Numbered from the stretch's first letter, positions 8,197 through 17,890 are shown. The stretch is DNA of 64,000 nt from Bin5 sp009843665 (GCA_965220285.1 OZ244818.1:4092001-4156000), one strand, 5' to 3'. The notes: generated from the sequence alone by a model not told the origin. Translations and numbers: made by a program.

Positions 8197-9711
8197 GTGC
8201 GCATAGCAATCGCTGGCATCAGCCACGAAGCCCTGAATACATCCCCGATTCCGACCACAATTGACCACTTTCGGGTCTGGCGCGGCCAGGAGCTCCTGCA
8301 TGGGGAAACTCTGTTCTCGCCCTACCCGGTAGGGTCTGTGGCCGGACCCAAATACGCCTCGCTCGCCGAAATGATGAACGACTTGGGCGCAGAACCGGTC
8401 CCTATTCTGCACGCCAATGGTTTGTCCCCGTCAGGAACGGTAGAACTGGACTCCTACCTCCGGTTGCGAGACGAGATTATCGAAGGCATCCAGCAGGCGG
8501 GTCCCCTGGACGGCATCTGCCTGATCCTGCACGGCGCACTACTCGTCGAACACATCTGGAGCGGTGAAACAGATCTCGTGCGCTCGATCAGGGCCGCAGT
8601 CGGCAACGACGTCCTCATCTCAGCCCGGTTTGACCTGCACGGCAACCTCACCGAAGAGTTCGCCAACAAGACCGACATCTGGACCGTGTACCGCACCGCT
8701 CCCCATCGCGACGCGCCGCAAACACTTGAAAGGGCGATGACATTGCTGGCGCATTGTATTCGCGGCGGTCATCGCCCGCGCCCGGTCTTCGTCCGCGTCC
8801 CGATGATTCTGCCCGGAGAGAGGGCCACGACCGATGTCGACCCGATGAAGTCGCTGCTGGAACTGGCAATCGAAATCGGTCAGCAGCCCGGCATCCTCAC
8901 CGCCGAAATCCTGGTCGGCTTCGGTTGGGCCGACGCTCCCTACTCCTCCAGTAGTGTCGTGGCGATCGCCGAGGACGAGCCGCACCTGCCCCATGCAAGG
9001 CGCCAAGCCAAGCGCCTGGCGCAGGCCATGTGGGACCAGCGCCATAACTTCACCTTCGACCAGGAGGTCGCCGCCTCCGCCGACGAGGCCATCGACCTCG
9101 CTCTTGCTGCAGAGGAAAGCTGCGTTTTCATCGCAGATTCTGGGGACAACCCCACCGCGGGCACACCCGGCGACGTGCCCTACTTTCTGTCGCGTCTCCT
9201 TGCCAAAGATGTTCCCGACGCTATTCTGGCCGGGATTCCCGACCGCGAGGCTGCCCGTACCTGCTTCCAAGCCGGTGTCGGAGCCACCGTTTCGCTCAGC
9301 CTCGGTGGAAAGCTGGACACCGAGTACGGCGTTCCCCTGGAAATCAAGGGCACTGTGGAGCATCTCTGCCAAACCGATCAGGCTTCGCAGGAAGCCGCGA
9401 TCGCTACGGTACAGGTGGGCGGCGTTCGTGTCCTCATCACCGACAGGCGCACCTACTTCTCATCTCTGAACGACTTCCGCAAGGCCGGCGTCGAGCCCCT
9501 GGACCACAGGATCGTTGTCGTAAAGCTCGGCTATCTCATGCCGGAACTGCGCGACGCCGCGCCGCGGGAAATCCTGGCCCTCACCCAGGGATACTCCGAT
9601 TTGGATTTCACGCGTTTGCCCTACAGATACGTAACCCGTCCGATCTTCCCCCTGGACGAAGAAATCGCGTGGTCTCCCGTGATTACGAATGTCGCAGGAT
9701 ACGGTGGCTGA
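8197..9711 (+). CDS. M81 family metallopeptidase (MlrC-like)
   Basis: 504 residues, the normal length for MlrC-type proteins. Conserved segments include FDLHGNLTEEF and TAPHRD in the N-terminal catalytic part, with His/Asp residues of the kind that bind zinc, and the typical C-terminal block ADSGDNPTAGTPGD. MlrC cleaves linearised microcystin in Sphingomonas, but most homologues have unknown substrates and are found beside ABC transporters, as here. It starts with GTG after GGGAGAG. No signal peptide, so it is cytoplasmic. Function beyond the family is not established. Confidence 0.9.
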   Translation: MRIAIAGISHEALNTSPIPTTIDHFRVWRGQELLHGETLFSPYPVGSVAGPKYASLAEMMNDLGAEPVPILHANGLSPSGTVELDSYLRLRDEIIEGIQQAGPLDGICLILHGALLVEHIWSGETDLVRSIRAAVGNDVLISARFDLHGNLTEEFANKTDIWTVYRTAPHRDAPQTLERAMTLLAHCIRGGHRPRPVFVRVPMILPGERATTDVDPMKSLLELAIEIGQQPGILTAEILVGFGWADAPYSSSSVVAIAEDEPHLPHARRQAKRLAQAMWDQRHNFTFDQEVAASADEAIDLALAAEESCVFIADSGDNPTAGTPGDVPYFLSRLLAKDVPDAILAGIPDREAARTCFQAGVGATVSLSLGGKLDTEYGVPLEIKGTVEHLCQTDQASQEAAIATVQVGGVRVLITDRRTYFSSLNDFRKAGVEPLDHRIVVVKLGYLMPELRDAAPREILALTQGYSDLDFTRLPYRYVTRPIFPLDEEIAWSPVITNVAGYGG

Positions 9712-9810
9712 CTTCGCAATCAATAGACCAGCAGACTTCGCAGCGCGCAGACGTGCAATGCTGTAACAGGTCGCTCTGCGGCCGGTTCGCTGAAATCAAG
9801 GAGAACTAGA

Positions 9811-11067
9811 ATGGCCGGACCCGGCATGGAACTGGTCGGTGAAGAAGAGATAGAGGAAGTCCTGGAAGTGCTGCGAGCAGGCTATCTCTATCGCTACGGC
9901 GTAACGACCCCTGATGGGGTTGACCCGCGCTTCCAGGGCAAGGTCTACCAGCTGGAGCAGGAGATCGCTGCCCTGTCGCAAGTCAAGTACGCAGTGGCCG
10001 TCAACTCCGGCACATCCGCCCTCTTGGCGGCAATGGCAGCACTGGGCATCGGCCCCGGAGACGAGGTGATCGTGCCCGGCTTCACCTTCGTCGCCAGCAT
10101 CTCGGCCATCGTCTACACCGGTGCCGTGCCAGTCCTGGCAGAGATCGATCGCACCTTCAACCTTGATCCGGCGGACGTGCAAGCGAAGATCAGCCCCCGT
10201 ACCAAAGCGATAATGGCTGTCCACATGATGGGCAACCCGGCCCGCTTGGAGGAGCTCAGGCGCGTCGCGGACATTAACAACCTGTATCTGATCGAAGACT
10301 GCTGCCAGGCCTTCGGCGCCGCCTACCGAGGCCGCCCCATCGGCTCAATCGGCCACGTGGGCGCCTTCAGTTTCAACATCTACAAGACCATCACGTCGGG
10401 CGATGGCGGCATGGTCATCACCGACGACGAAGACCTGTACAGGCGGGCCTTCGCCTTTCACGACCAGGGGCACTCCCCCTTGCGGACCGGCGTTGAAATC
10501 GGCCGGCGCCCCTTCCTCGGCCTCGACTTTCGCTGTACCGAGCTGCAGGCCGCCGTGCTGCTGGCCCAACTGCGAAAGCTGCCCACATTAATCGACCGTC
10601 TACAAACCAGTAAACGGCACTTCAAATCCGCGATTTCCGATCTGCCCGGCCTGGAATTCCGCGAAGTCCTCGATCCTGAGGAGGAGGTCGCCACCATACT
10701 GACAGTGATCCTCCCAGACACAGATGTGGCCGCCAAGATCGCCGCAGAGCTGAACAGCAAGGTCGTTGCCGAAGCCGGCTGGCACGTCTACAACAACATG
10801 GAACACCTGCTCGAACAACGCATGCCCACGCCGCTGTCCTGCTCGTTCAGTTGTCCCCACTACGCCGAAGCCGGCGGTTCGATGCAATACGGAAAAGGGA
10901 TGTTGCCGCGCACCGACGACCTGCTGGCCCGCTCAATCAATATCAGCATTGGCGTCTCCGACGCTGGCTTGGGTTCCGCCTTTGGCGTGACAATCAACGA
11001 CGATCTGGACGTGGTGGCGGAGCGGGCCGACGCCTTTCGCCGAGTCGCCTCCAGCTATCTCATCTGA
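9811..11067 (+). CDS. DegT/DnrJ/EryC1/StrS family PLP-dependent aminotransferase
   Basis: 418 residues of the fold type I aminotransferase family that makes amino sugars. The cofactor Lys is K192 in FSFNIYKTITSGDGG and the cofactor-binding Asp is D163 in LIEDCCQAFGA. The substrate-binding start is SGTSALLAAMAALG. AAGGAGA precedes the ATG. Such enzymes transfer an amino group from Glu or Gln to a keto sugar. Because it follows an importer and an M81 gene rather than sugar-nucleotide genes, it may instead act on an imported compound; that is inference. Confidence 0.92.
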   Translation: MAGPGMELVGEEEIEEVLEVLRAGYLYRYGVTTPDGVDPRFQGKVYQLEQEIAALSQVKYAVAVNSGTSALLAAMAALGIGPGDEVIVPGFTFVASISAIVYTGAVPVLAEIDRTFNLDPADVQAKISPRTKAIMAVHMMGNPARLEELRRVADINNLYLIEDCCQAFGAAYRGRPIGSIGHVGAFSFNIYKTITSGDGGMVITDDEDLYRRAFAFHDQGHSPLRTGVEIGRRPFLGLDFRCTELQAAVLLAQLRKLPTLIDRLQTSKRHFKSAISDLPGLEFREVLDPEEEVATILTVILPDTDVAAKIAAELNSKVVAEAGWHVYNNMEHLLEQRMPTPLSCSFSCPHYAEAGGSMQYGKGMLPRTDDLLARSINISIGVSDAGLGSAFGVTINDDLDVVAERADAFRRVASSYLI

Positions 11068-11203
11068 CTGCTCATACACCGGGATGTGAGCCGCCTGCGA
11101 AAATTCTGGCGATTCGTTTTTTTTCCCTTTGAAGTATATTAGAGGTGCTCGTGAAATCGGCAACAGATCATTTGTTTCAAGAGTAAATAAGAAGGGAAAG
11201 TCA

Positions 11204-11932
11204 ATGAACGCATCCATAGCTGAAATCGCCCAATCTTTCGCGCGCGATGGGTTTGTCGTCGTCCCCAACCTGTTCAGTCGTGCCGAGGTAAAGGTCTTTA
11301 AAGAGGAAATTCAGAATATTCTGCACGAGGTAAGGCAGGAGTCTGAAGGAGAGGGCAGCCAGAAGAAATTCGTGGATGAAACCGGCGTCTACGTCGGGCT
11401 GGCCGGCCGCAGCAGCCTGTTTCGCCAATCCGTGCGCGACGACCGCCTGGTCGATATCCTCGAAGCCATCATTGGCCCCAATGTCGAATTTTTGAGCGAC
11501 AAAGTCGTGTACAAAGACGAAGATACGCATGTCGCCAGCCCTTGGCATCAGGACTGGCCGTACTGGGAAGGCACACACAAGATCTCTGTCTGGGTCGCGC
11601 TCGACGATGCCACGCCCGAAAACGGCTGTCTCAAGCTCTTGCCCGGCTCGCATCGCGGCAGCGTGATTCACGACGGCGACATGAGCGACGGCTCCGGCTT
11701 TGGCCACCGCATCCGGCCCGAAACGATTGACGAAAACTCTGCCGTCACCGCCCCGCTGGAGGCCGGCGGCGCCGTATTCTTCCATGACCTGACCATGCAC
11801 GCCAGCCACCCGAACACAGAGCGTCGCGAACGCTGGACCTGGGTCCCCACCTATCGCGATGCCCAGGCCGACGATCCCCCCTATTCCTTTGAAGTCGCCA
11901 ACGTCGTTGTTCGTGGAGTCGGTCGCGAGTAG
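11204..11932 (+). CDS. Phytanoyl-CoA dioxygenase (PhyH) family protein
   Basis: 242 residues when started at the ATG at 11204, which follows AAGGGAAAG. The frame extends upstream to 11129 but without a ribosome-binding site or conservation-like sequence. The iron-binding facial triad is visible: His115 and Asp117 (WHQDWPYW) and distal His199 (TMHASHP), followed by Arg residues (ERRERW) that would bind 2-oxoglutarate. A non-haem Fe(II)/2-oxoglutarate oxygenase is therefore expected, hydroxylating an unknown substrate. It lies close behind the aminotransferase and may share its transcript. Confidence 0.9.
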   Translation: MNASIAEIAQSFARDGFVVVPNLFSRAEVKVFKEEIQNILHEVRQESEGEGSQKKFVDETGVYVGLAGRSSLFRQSVRDDRLVDILEAIIGPNVEFLSDKVVYKDEDTHVASPWHQDWPYWEGTHKISVWVALDDATPENGCLKLLPGSHRGSVIHDGDMSDGSGFGHRIRPETIDENSAVTAPLEAGGAVFFHDLTMHASHPNTERRERWTWVPTYRDAQADDPPYSFEVANVVVRGVGRE

Positions 11933-11989
11933 GGGCAGCCAAAGCCCGACTTACCATCGAATCTGAGTGAATGAAGCTCCTGCAGTTCC

Positions 11990-12053
11990 GGGCGGTCGGG
12001 CCTATTCGGCCCTCCCTTGTGCAGGGGCTCCGCCCCCGCAACGCCCCCGGCCA
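11990..12053. repeat. 64-bp dispersed intergenic repeat, copy 1
   Basis: This stretch matches 19266-19329 at 63 of 64 positions. It holds two hairpins: GGGCC/GGCCC around TATTC, and GGGGC/GCCCC around TCC. Both copies lie in gene-free DNA, like REP elements. The single difference (A here, G in copy 2) shortens the second stem in this copy. Confidence 0.85.
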
Positions 12054-12394
12054 ACAACATGCTTCGCCGACCGGGTGTCGATATTGGTGACGGGTGCCCA
12101 ATCGAAGGTGTCCAGCCAGAACACGTCCCGCCGGTCTCCGAGCCAATCTCACTCTGACAACACTGCGGCACTCTCTCCTCACTCCTCTTCACTCTCTCCT
12201 CGTTTTTCAGCCTGCACTGCGTCTCGCCCAAAGACGTTTAACAATTCCGGCCACCACTGGCACTGATTCCCCGCCAGACTGTTCCCACCCCAAATCCGGG
12301 GTGCACCCGGTTCACCCGCCCCACCTCCACTCGATCCAAACTGTGCTAAGATAGGCTCTTCAATTGAACGCAATGCAATGAGGAGCAAGCACTC

Positions 12395-13243
12395 TTGAGC
12401 CATCCACTGCTGGACACAGAGGTCATAGAGCAAGCGCCTGGCGTATATCTGAATAAGACCGGTGATGTCTTCGCACTCTTTGATGCACAGGTGCAGGATT
12501 CTGGTAACATCTCGTATGGCGTTCAGGTCGGGCAACAGCGCTTCTTCGTCAAGACAGCGGGTGACCCTCACGATCCCCGCCCCTTTCTGCCCCACGCGGA
12601 AAGGGTAGCCCTGCTTCACAACGCAGTTCGCGTTCGGCGCAGCTGTTCTCACAACGCCATACCCCGGCTTCACAACGTGATCGAATCGGCGCACGGGCCG
12701 CTGCTTGTCTACTCGTGGGTGGAAGGCGAGCTTCTCCACGCTGGAAGTGCAACGCGCCAGGATCCTCAATCAGCCATGCAGCGCTTCCGCAGGCTCCCCC
12801 GCCCGCAGATCATGGAAGCGCTGGACGTCATCTTCGACCTGCACTATGAGCTTGCACAGGCAGGATGGATCGCGGTCGACTTCTATGACGGCTGTCTGAT
12901 CTATGACTTTGCCTGCCACGAACTGCATGTCGTCGATCTGGACATGTATCGTGAATCGCCTTTTGTCAATGAGATGGGCCGTATGTTTGGCTCATCCCGG
13001 TACATGGCGCCAGAGGAGTTTGAGCGAGGGGCGTTTATCGATGAGCGAACTAACGTCTTCACCATGGGACGAACCGCAGCCAACCTGCTGTCAGACGGCA
13101 CACTGGACCGTTCCGCCTTTCGCGGCACCGACGCCCAATATGACATTGTTCTCAAGGCGTGCAGCGCCGAGCGCAGCCAGCGCTATGCGTCAGTTGGTGA
13201 CTTCTACGCAGCCTGGTCAGAGGCAGGCAATGGGGAGCCCTGA
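12395..13243 (+). CDS. Protein-kinase-like protein
   Basis: 282 residues with the outline of a kinase fold. The ATP-anchoring Lys is probably in RFFVKTAG; a catalytic-loop-like AVDFYDGCLIYDF, a metal-loop equivalent VVDLDMY, an APE-like YMAPEEF, and a following DERTNVFTMGRTA are all in the normal order. The canonical HRDxxxxN motif is altered: His-Arg is replaced and the Asn position is not conserved in the usual spacing. It starts with TTG after AGGAG. It could be an active divergent kinase of a small molecule or a pseudokinase. Substrate unknown. Confidence 0.75.
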   Translation: MSHPLLDTEVIEQAPGVYLNKTGDVFALFDAQVQDSGNISYGVQVGQQRFFVKTAGDPHDPRPFLPHAERVALLHNAVRVRRSCSHNAIPRLHNVIESAHGPLLVYSWVEGELLHAGSATRQDPQSAMQRFRRLPRPQIMEALDVIFDLHYELAQAGWIAVDFYDGCLIYDFACHELHVVDLDMYRESPFVNEMGRMFGSSRYMAPEEFERGAFIDERTNVFTMGRTAANLLSDGTLDRSAFRGTDAQYDIVLKACSAERSQRYASVGDFYAAWSEAGNGEP

Positions 13244-13323
13244 TTCAGTTAGATCCTGACGAATGGACTAGGAGCGGAAAATTGCGAGGCGTTCGTGTTT
13301 CTGCAACGCGGAGAAGGGATCTG

Positions 13324-14274
13324 TTACCGCCCGCCAAATCCGGTCATGGCGATCCCCTGAACGAAGTACCGCTGGGCCACGATGAATATCGCCACCATCG
13401 GCGTCAACATCACCGTGCTGGCTGCGAAAACAACCTCCCAGTTCTTGGCGTAGGAGTCATTGTAGGCGCGAATGCCCAGAGCGAGAGGCCACTTGTCCAT
13501 CGAATTGATATAGATCAGCGGATTCATAAAGTCGTTGTAGTGCTGCAGCAGCGCAAACACCGCAACGGTTGCGATGACCGGCTTGGACAGAGGAAGCAGA
13601 ATCTGTATCAGCACCCGGATGCGGTTGGCGCCGTCGATTTCAGCCGCGTCTTCCAGCTCCATCGGGATGCCGCGAAAGAACTGGCGCATCAGAAATACAT
13701 AGATCGCGCCGATGCCTCCCCAGTAGGGCACGATCAGCGGCAACCAGGTGTCGATCCATTTCAGATTCTTGAATATCAGGAAGCGGGGAACCAGGGTCAC
13801 CACATCGGGCAGCATCATCGTTGCCAGCAGCAGGCCGAACCAGAAATTGCGCCCCGGCCAGCTGATGCGGGCAAACGAATACGCCACCAGCGCCGACGAA
13901 ACGACCGTCCCCAGCACCGCAAACAATACGATGATCAGTGTATTGACGATGAATCTCGTCAGCGGCAGCAGTTGAAACGCCTTGACGTAGTTGTTCCAAT
14001 GGGGATCCTGCGGCAGCCACACGATCGGATGGGCAAACACCTCCGTCGAAACTTTGAGGCTGGACGATATCATCCAGAAGGTGGGCACCAGGAATGTTAC
14101 CACCAGAAAGGTCATAAAGAGTTGGAGCGTCGCCAGTCTCACAATCTCCCAAGTGGATCGCGAGGATTCGCTGCGCCTGCTCAACGTGGCGCTGGCAGCC
14201 TGCATTTCGGCAGTGGACGACTGCCATTCGGTTGTCAACGCCCCCGGCACCTGTCTGTCCGACCGCATCGTCAA
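13324..14274 (-). CDS. Carbohydrate ABC transporter permease, MalG type
   Basis: 316 residues; a cytoplasmic N-terminal tail of about 45 residues precedes six predicted membrane segments. The EAA loop is ELEDAAEIDGANRIRVL. The ending RYFVQGIAMTGFGG is typical of MalG-type permeases. Its start overlaps the stop of the upstream permease by ATGA, so the two are probably co-translated. It forms the importer with the gene products at 14271-16644; no ATPase gene is present. Confidence 0.93.
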   Translation of the reverse strand: MTMRSDRQVPGALTTEWQSSTAEMQAASATLSRRSESSRSTWEIVRLATLQLFMTFLVVTFLVPTFWMISSSLKVSTEVFAHPIVWLPQDPHWNNYVKAFQLLPLTRFIVNTLIIVLFAVLGTVVSSALVAYSFARISWPGRNFWFGLLLATMMLPDVVTLVPRFLIFKNLKWIDTWLPLIVPYWGGIGAIYVFLMRQFFRGIPMELEDAAEIDGANRIRVLIQILLPLSKPVIATVAVFALLQHYNDFMNPLIYINSMDKWPLALGIRAYNDSYAKNWEVVFAASTVMLTPMVAIFIVAQRYFVQGIAMTGFGGR

Positions 14275-15191
14275 TCCCCCTCCTCGTAGTACACCCAGCG
14301 GTTAGACAAGTAGAACTGGACCAGGGTAAAGCCAACCACAATTACGAACAGCTCCCAGGCCAGGGCTGATGCGTAGCCCATGTTGAAGTATTGGAAGGCG
14401 TTGCGATAGATGTTCAGGACTACAAACAGGGTCGCGTCCTGGGGCCCGCCCTCGGTCATAATCATCGCCGGCACGAAAGTCTGAAAAGAGTTGATGATTG
14501 CAATCACCGAGTTGTAGAAGATCAGGGGCGTCATCAGAGGCAGAATGACGTAGCGCAGACGGCCAAACGCGCCGGCGCCATCCAGACTGGCGGCCTCTTT
14601 CAGCGAGTCCGGGATGTTACCCAGCCCGGCTATGAAGATCACCATCTGTCGGCCGATCATCCAGAATGACATGAAAATGAACGCAGGTTTCGTTAACTTC
14701 GGTTCAAAGAGCCACATGCGCGGCTCAAAACCGAACCAGCCCAGCGCCTCGTTGAGGATGCCGAACTCCGGGTGCAACACGCGTTGCCAGACTACAGCGC
14801 TGGCAACCAGAGGCACGATGATCGGCATATAGAACCCGGCCCTGTAAAAGTCCCGGAAGCGAATTCTCTGCGTCAATGCCAGCGCCAGCGTAAATGAAAT
14901 TGTAAGTTGGATGGGTACAGCGAAGATCGTGTAAAAAGCGCTGTTGTAGAGGCTGAGATTGACCTTCGGGTCTCTGAACATCTTCGCCAGATTTGCGAAA
15001 CCGACGAACCTTGGCGGGCTCAGAAGATCCCATTCGACGAAGATCAGATAGACCGAGTAGAGCATCGGGAAAGCGATGAAGACCGAGAACCCGATGATAA
15101 ACGGTGAGGCAAATAGATAGCCTGCAATCCAGTCCCGCAGTTGGCGTTTCGAAACACGGCGCCTGCCCGCGGGTGCGGTCGTTACGGCCAT
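14271..15191 (-). CDS. Carbohydrate ABC transporter permease, MalF type
   Basis: 306 residues with six predicted membrane segments and the EAA loop SLKEAASLDGAGAFGRL. A clean AGGAG ribosome-binding site precedes the ATG at 15191. It is the second gene of a three-gene minus-strand operon, 58 bases after the binding protein, and overlaps the next permease by 4 bases. Confidence 0.93.
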   Translation of the reverse strand: MAVTTAPAGRRRVSKRQLRDWIAGYLFASPFIIGFSVFIAFPMLYSVYLIFVEWDLLSPPRFVGFANLAKMFRDPKVNLSLYNSAFYTIFAVPIQLTISFTLALALTQRIRFRDFYRAGFYMPIIVPLVASAVVWQRVLHPEFGILNEALGWFGFEPRMWLFEPKLTKPAFIFMSFWMIGRQMVIFIAGLGNIPDSLKEAASLDGAGAFGRLRYVILPLMTPLIFYNSVIAIINSFQTFVPAMIMTEGGPQDATLFVVLNIYRNAFQYFNMGYASALAWELFVIVVGFTLVQFYLSNRWVYYEEGD

Positions 15192-15249
15192 GTAAGCTCC
15201 TCAAGGGGGTGGCTCTGCAACTCGCCACCCCCTGTTCGGCAAAACTCTA

Positions 15250-16644
15250 CTATCCCTGCCTCGCCCAGTGGGCATCGAGCAGGCCCTGCACGCCTTCATT
15301 GACTGCCGACATGACGTCCGCGGCCGTGGCGCTGTTGGCCAGCATCGGATCCCAGCCAACCGGCTTCGCGACCTCGCTCCAGATCTGTCCGCGAGATACG
15401 CCGCCGATAACGTCCACCTCTGAACGCAGGAAGGCATTGCTGAATGCCGCCGCGTTGGAGACGCCGAAGCGCTCCTCAATCGTCGGGCCCCAGAAGTTCT
15501 CGACCAGGTCCGAGGTATTGGGAATGCGGCCGGTAATGGTCGAATAGATCTTCTGCCCGTCCTCGCCGCCCATGTAGTGGACAAAGTCCCAAGCCGCGTC
15601 GACCAGGTCGGACTTCGGAACGCAAACGCCCTCGGCCCAGCCGCGGTGGGGCCGGCTCTCATCCGCCATCTGCGGCATCATCACCACGTCAAACTCGATC
15701 TCCTTGCCCTCTTCACGCAGCTCCGGGCTGTTGAGTCGCGGGAAGAACCAAGGGCCTTCATACTTCATCGCCGCGTTGCCGGTGTCGATCGTGTTGGTCC
15801 CGCCCTCCAGATCGGCCGGCGTCGGCGAAATGCCCAGGCTGTACATGAAGTCCTGCGCAACCAGCTGCAGAATATCAATGATCTCCGGCTGGTCGAACAT
15901 GGCAGTGCGCGGATCCACCAACTTATCGAACTCCTGCACGCCTGTGGAGCGGATCCAGTGGATGTCACGGGCATAGCTGCCGTTGGCCTGATAGCCGTAC
16001 ATCTTGGAATCGCCGTCCGTGCTGGTCAGCTGCTCGGCAATGCTGACGAATTCGTCGAACGTCCAGTCGTCCGTCGGATAAGCAACCCCGGCTTCGTCAA
16101 AGGCGTTCTTGGCGTAGAACATCACCATCACACCGGACTGGAGCGGAATCAGATAACGGCTCCCATCGCGACGCGTGCTGAACTCGATGCTGTCTACGCC
16201 GTCAGGATACGGGCCGTCAAAGCCGTCCCGCTCAATGTAGGCGTCGATGGGTGCCAGCAGACCGGCATCGCTGAACGGTTGCCACTCCCATCCCTGGAAA
16301 GAGGCCACCTCAGGAATGACGCCACCCGCAAATGTGGTCTGCAACTTGGTGTAGTAGTCCACACCTGTACCGCTGATCGACGGCTTTACAGTTACGTTCG
16401 GATACATTTCGCCGTATGTGCTCGCCAACTCCTCCCATGCGGGGATGTCGGAGGCGTCGCCCCAGGCGAAAAAGTCCAGTTCGATATCCTCGGCTGCCGG
16501 GGCCGCGCCGCCGCTTGCGCCTTCATCCGCGGGAGCGGGCGCCGGACACGCTGCCAGCAGCAATGTCGTGGACCCGATGCCGATTCCTTGCAGAAACGCG
16601 CGCCGGGAAACCTGGCGGCTTCTGCTCCGTTGAGCGATTGTCAT
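15250..16644 (-). CDS. Extracellular solute-binding protein with Tat-type lipoprotein signal
   Basis: 464 residues from the ATG at 16644, which follows AAGGAGGGA; the longer upstream frame has no such site. The N-terminus holds a twin-arginine motif (SRRAFLQ), a hydrophobic stretch and a lipobox (LAAC), so it is probably exported folded and lipid-anchored. The mature part resembles family 1 sugar-binding proteins (FFAWGDASDIPAWEEL and GWEWQPFSDAGLL). It is the first gene of the operon with the permeases at 13324-15191. Twin-arginine signals are common on such proteins in Chloroflexota. Ligand unknown. Confidence 0.93.
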   Translation of the reverse strand: MTIAQRSRSRQVSRRAFLQGIGIGSTTLLLAACPAPAPADEGASGGAAPAAEDIELDFFAWGDASDIPAWEELASTYGEMYPNVTVKPSISGTGVDYYTKLQTTFAGGVIPEVASFQGWEWQPFSDAGLLAPIDAYIERDGFDGPYPDGVDSIEFSTRRDGSRYLIPLQSGVMVMFYAKNAFDEAGVAYPTDDWTFDEFVSIAEQLTSTDGDSKMYGYQANGSYARDIHWIRSTGVQEFDKLVDPRTAMFDQPEIIDILQLVAQDFMYSLGISPTPADLEGGTNTIDTGNAAMKYEGPWFFPRLNSPELREEGKEIEFDVVMMPQMADESRPHRGWAEGVCVPKSDLVDAAWDFVHYMGGEDGQKIYSTITGRIPNTSDLVENFWGPTIEERFGVSNAAAFSNAFLRSEVDVIGGVSRGQIWSEVAKPVGWDPMLANSATAADVMSAVNEGVQGLLDAHWARQG

Positions 16645-17158
16645 TGTTCCCTCCTTAAAGGGGTGAGCTTCGGACCGATATTCTGATTTTGAGTAGATGG
16701 AAGGCCCGGGGCGCGGCGGCAACTCGATGAAGATCGTGTCGCCAGCCCGGTTGGGCCGTTCGGCATAGGATACATCAAATGCCCGAATTCTTCACAATTT
16801 GGGCATTTGCATGTAAGCAGACTGCGATGTAGCCGCGATTACTAACCAACTATTGCCCTCTTCTCAATTCGCACATATTGACCATGCAATAGGATTGCCA
16901 TTCAAGGTAAGTGTCTTCAATTCCAGAATTAGTGCGTACTAACGTAAGTCCCATTTGACACCAAGACTTTTCGAGCGGATCAGTCGATGGTATCGCCTCA
17001 GTCAAGTCTGCACTTTCGCAATACGAAATACGCATTACGAAACACGCACAAAAGCAGGTTCTCAAATTGAACGCACATTAGGAGTGTACTTTAGGGTAGA
17101 GGAGGAGCGTTCTTAACTGTGCTGGCCCGCCTGACTGCCGACCGCCCAATTGAGGAAT
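16645..17158. other. Gene-free stretch upstream of the second sugar operon
   Basis: About 510 bases between the solute-binding protein start and the end of the acyltransferase gene. It contains the inverted repeat at 16776-16809 and an AT-richer tract around 16980-17060 with short near-repeats of ACGAAATACGCATT type. No coding frame with a recognisable product. Confidence 0.5.
16776..16809 (-). promoter_or_regulatory. Inverted repeat, candidate operator of the sugar operon
   Basis: CAAATGCCCGAATT at 16776-16789 and AATTTGGGCATTTG at 16796-16809 are inverted copies with one mismatch and a 6-base spacer. The site lies about 130 bases upstream of the binding-protein start, where a dimeric repressor or activator of sugar uptake could bind. 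No regulator gene is adjacent. Confidence 0.5.
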
Positions 17159-17890
17159 TCAGACTACATCCTGGTACGGACCGCGATTTCCGGGCGGTAG
17201 CAATGCGGCGACTTGAGTCATGGCTTCTTTGGCGAGAGCGTCAAAGTGTCTCCGTCTCTGCCGTCTGGGGAGGTCTTCGGGGATGGAGAGAGGCCCAAAC
17301 GGTCTGCCGATTCGAATCCTCACATGTGTCCTGCGCAACTTACGCAGGTTGACCAGGATCTTTTCTGACCCGAGTACGGCTACTGGCAGCAGTCGAGACT
17401 GCGCCTGCGTCGCCAGCAAACCGATGCCGGACTGGGCGTGAATCAGCTTGGCGCTGTGACGCGCTGTGTGACCGGCGATCTGCTCGATCCTTTCTCCCCT
17501 CTCACGGGCCCCAGCCAGCGCCGGATCAATTCCCCCCTCAGGGAAGACGCCGACTGTTCGGCCCTCCTTCAGCGCGGCCAGCGCCGCGCGCATCGCCTTG
17601 CGGTCCACCTGCCCTCGCCAGATCGGGATCAGATTGAACGACCGGCTGAGAAAACGGAAAAAGCAAACACGTTCCGTCTCGATGGCAAGTAAGAATACGA
17701 TGCGGACCGGGAGGAAGATCATGAGCAACGGGCCGTCGAACCAGCTGAAATGATTGGAAACGAGAATCAAGCCTTCGCTGCGTGGAAAGTGCTCCAGGCC
17801 ACTGACGGAAACTGAAATAAAGAGACTGCTGATCAACCGGCCCAGGAATACGAGGATTGACTGGAGAATTCCTTGTAGAGCGGCGAACAT
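17159..17890 (-). CDS. 1-acyl-sn-glycerol-3-phosphate acyltransferase (PlsC family)
   Basis: 243 residues. The acyltransferase block I is NHFSWFD, with His47 and Asp52 as the H-x4-D pair; the substrate-binding block FPEGGI follows about 70 residues later. A hydrophobic N-terminal segment suggests membrane attachment. The family transfers a fatty acyl group to lysophosphatidic acid to make phosphatidic acid. It lies 19 bases after the aldo/keto reductase gene on the same strand and is probably co-transcribed with it, with no clear functional link. Confidence 0.88.
   Translation of the reverse strand: MFAALQGILQSILVFLGRLISSLFISVSVSGLEHFPRSEGLILVSNHFSWFDGPLLMIFLPVRIVFLLAIETERVCFFRFLSRSFNLIPIWRGQVDRKAMRAALAALKEGRTVGVFPEGGIDPALAGARERGERIEQIAGHTARHSAKLIHAQSGIGLLATQAQSRLLPVAVLGSEKILVNLRKLRRTHVRIRIGRPFGPLSIPEDLPRRQRRRHFDALAKEAMTQVAALLPPGNRGPYQDVV

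Noticed and set aside
11129..11203. Longer N-terminus of the PhyH-type protein
   Set aside because: No ribosome-binding site at 11129, while the ATG at 11204 has one and matches the usual family start.
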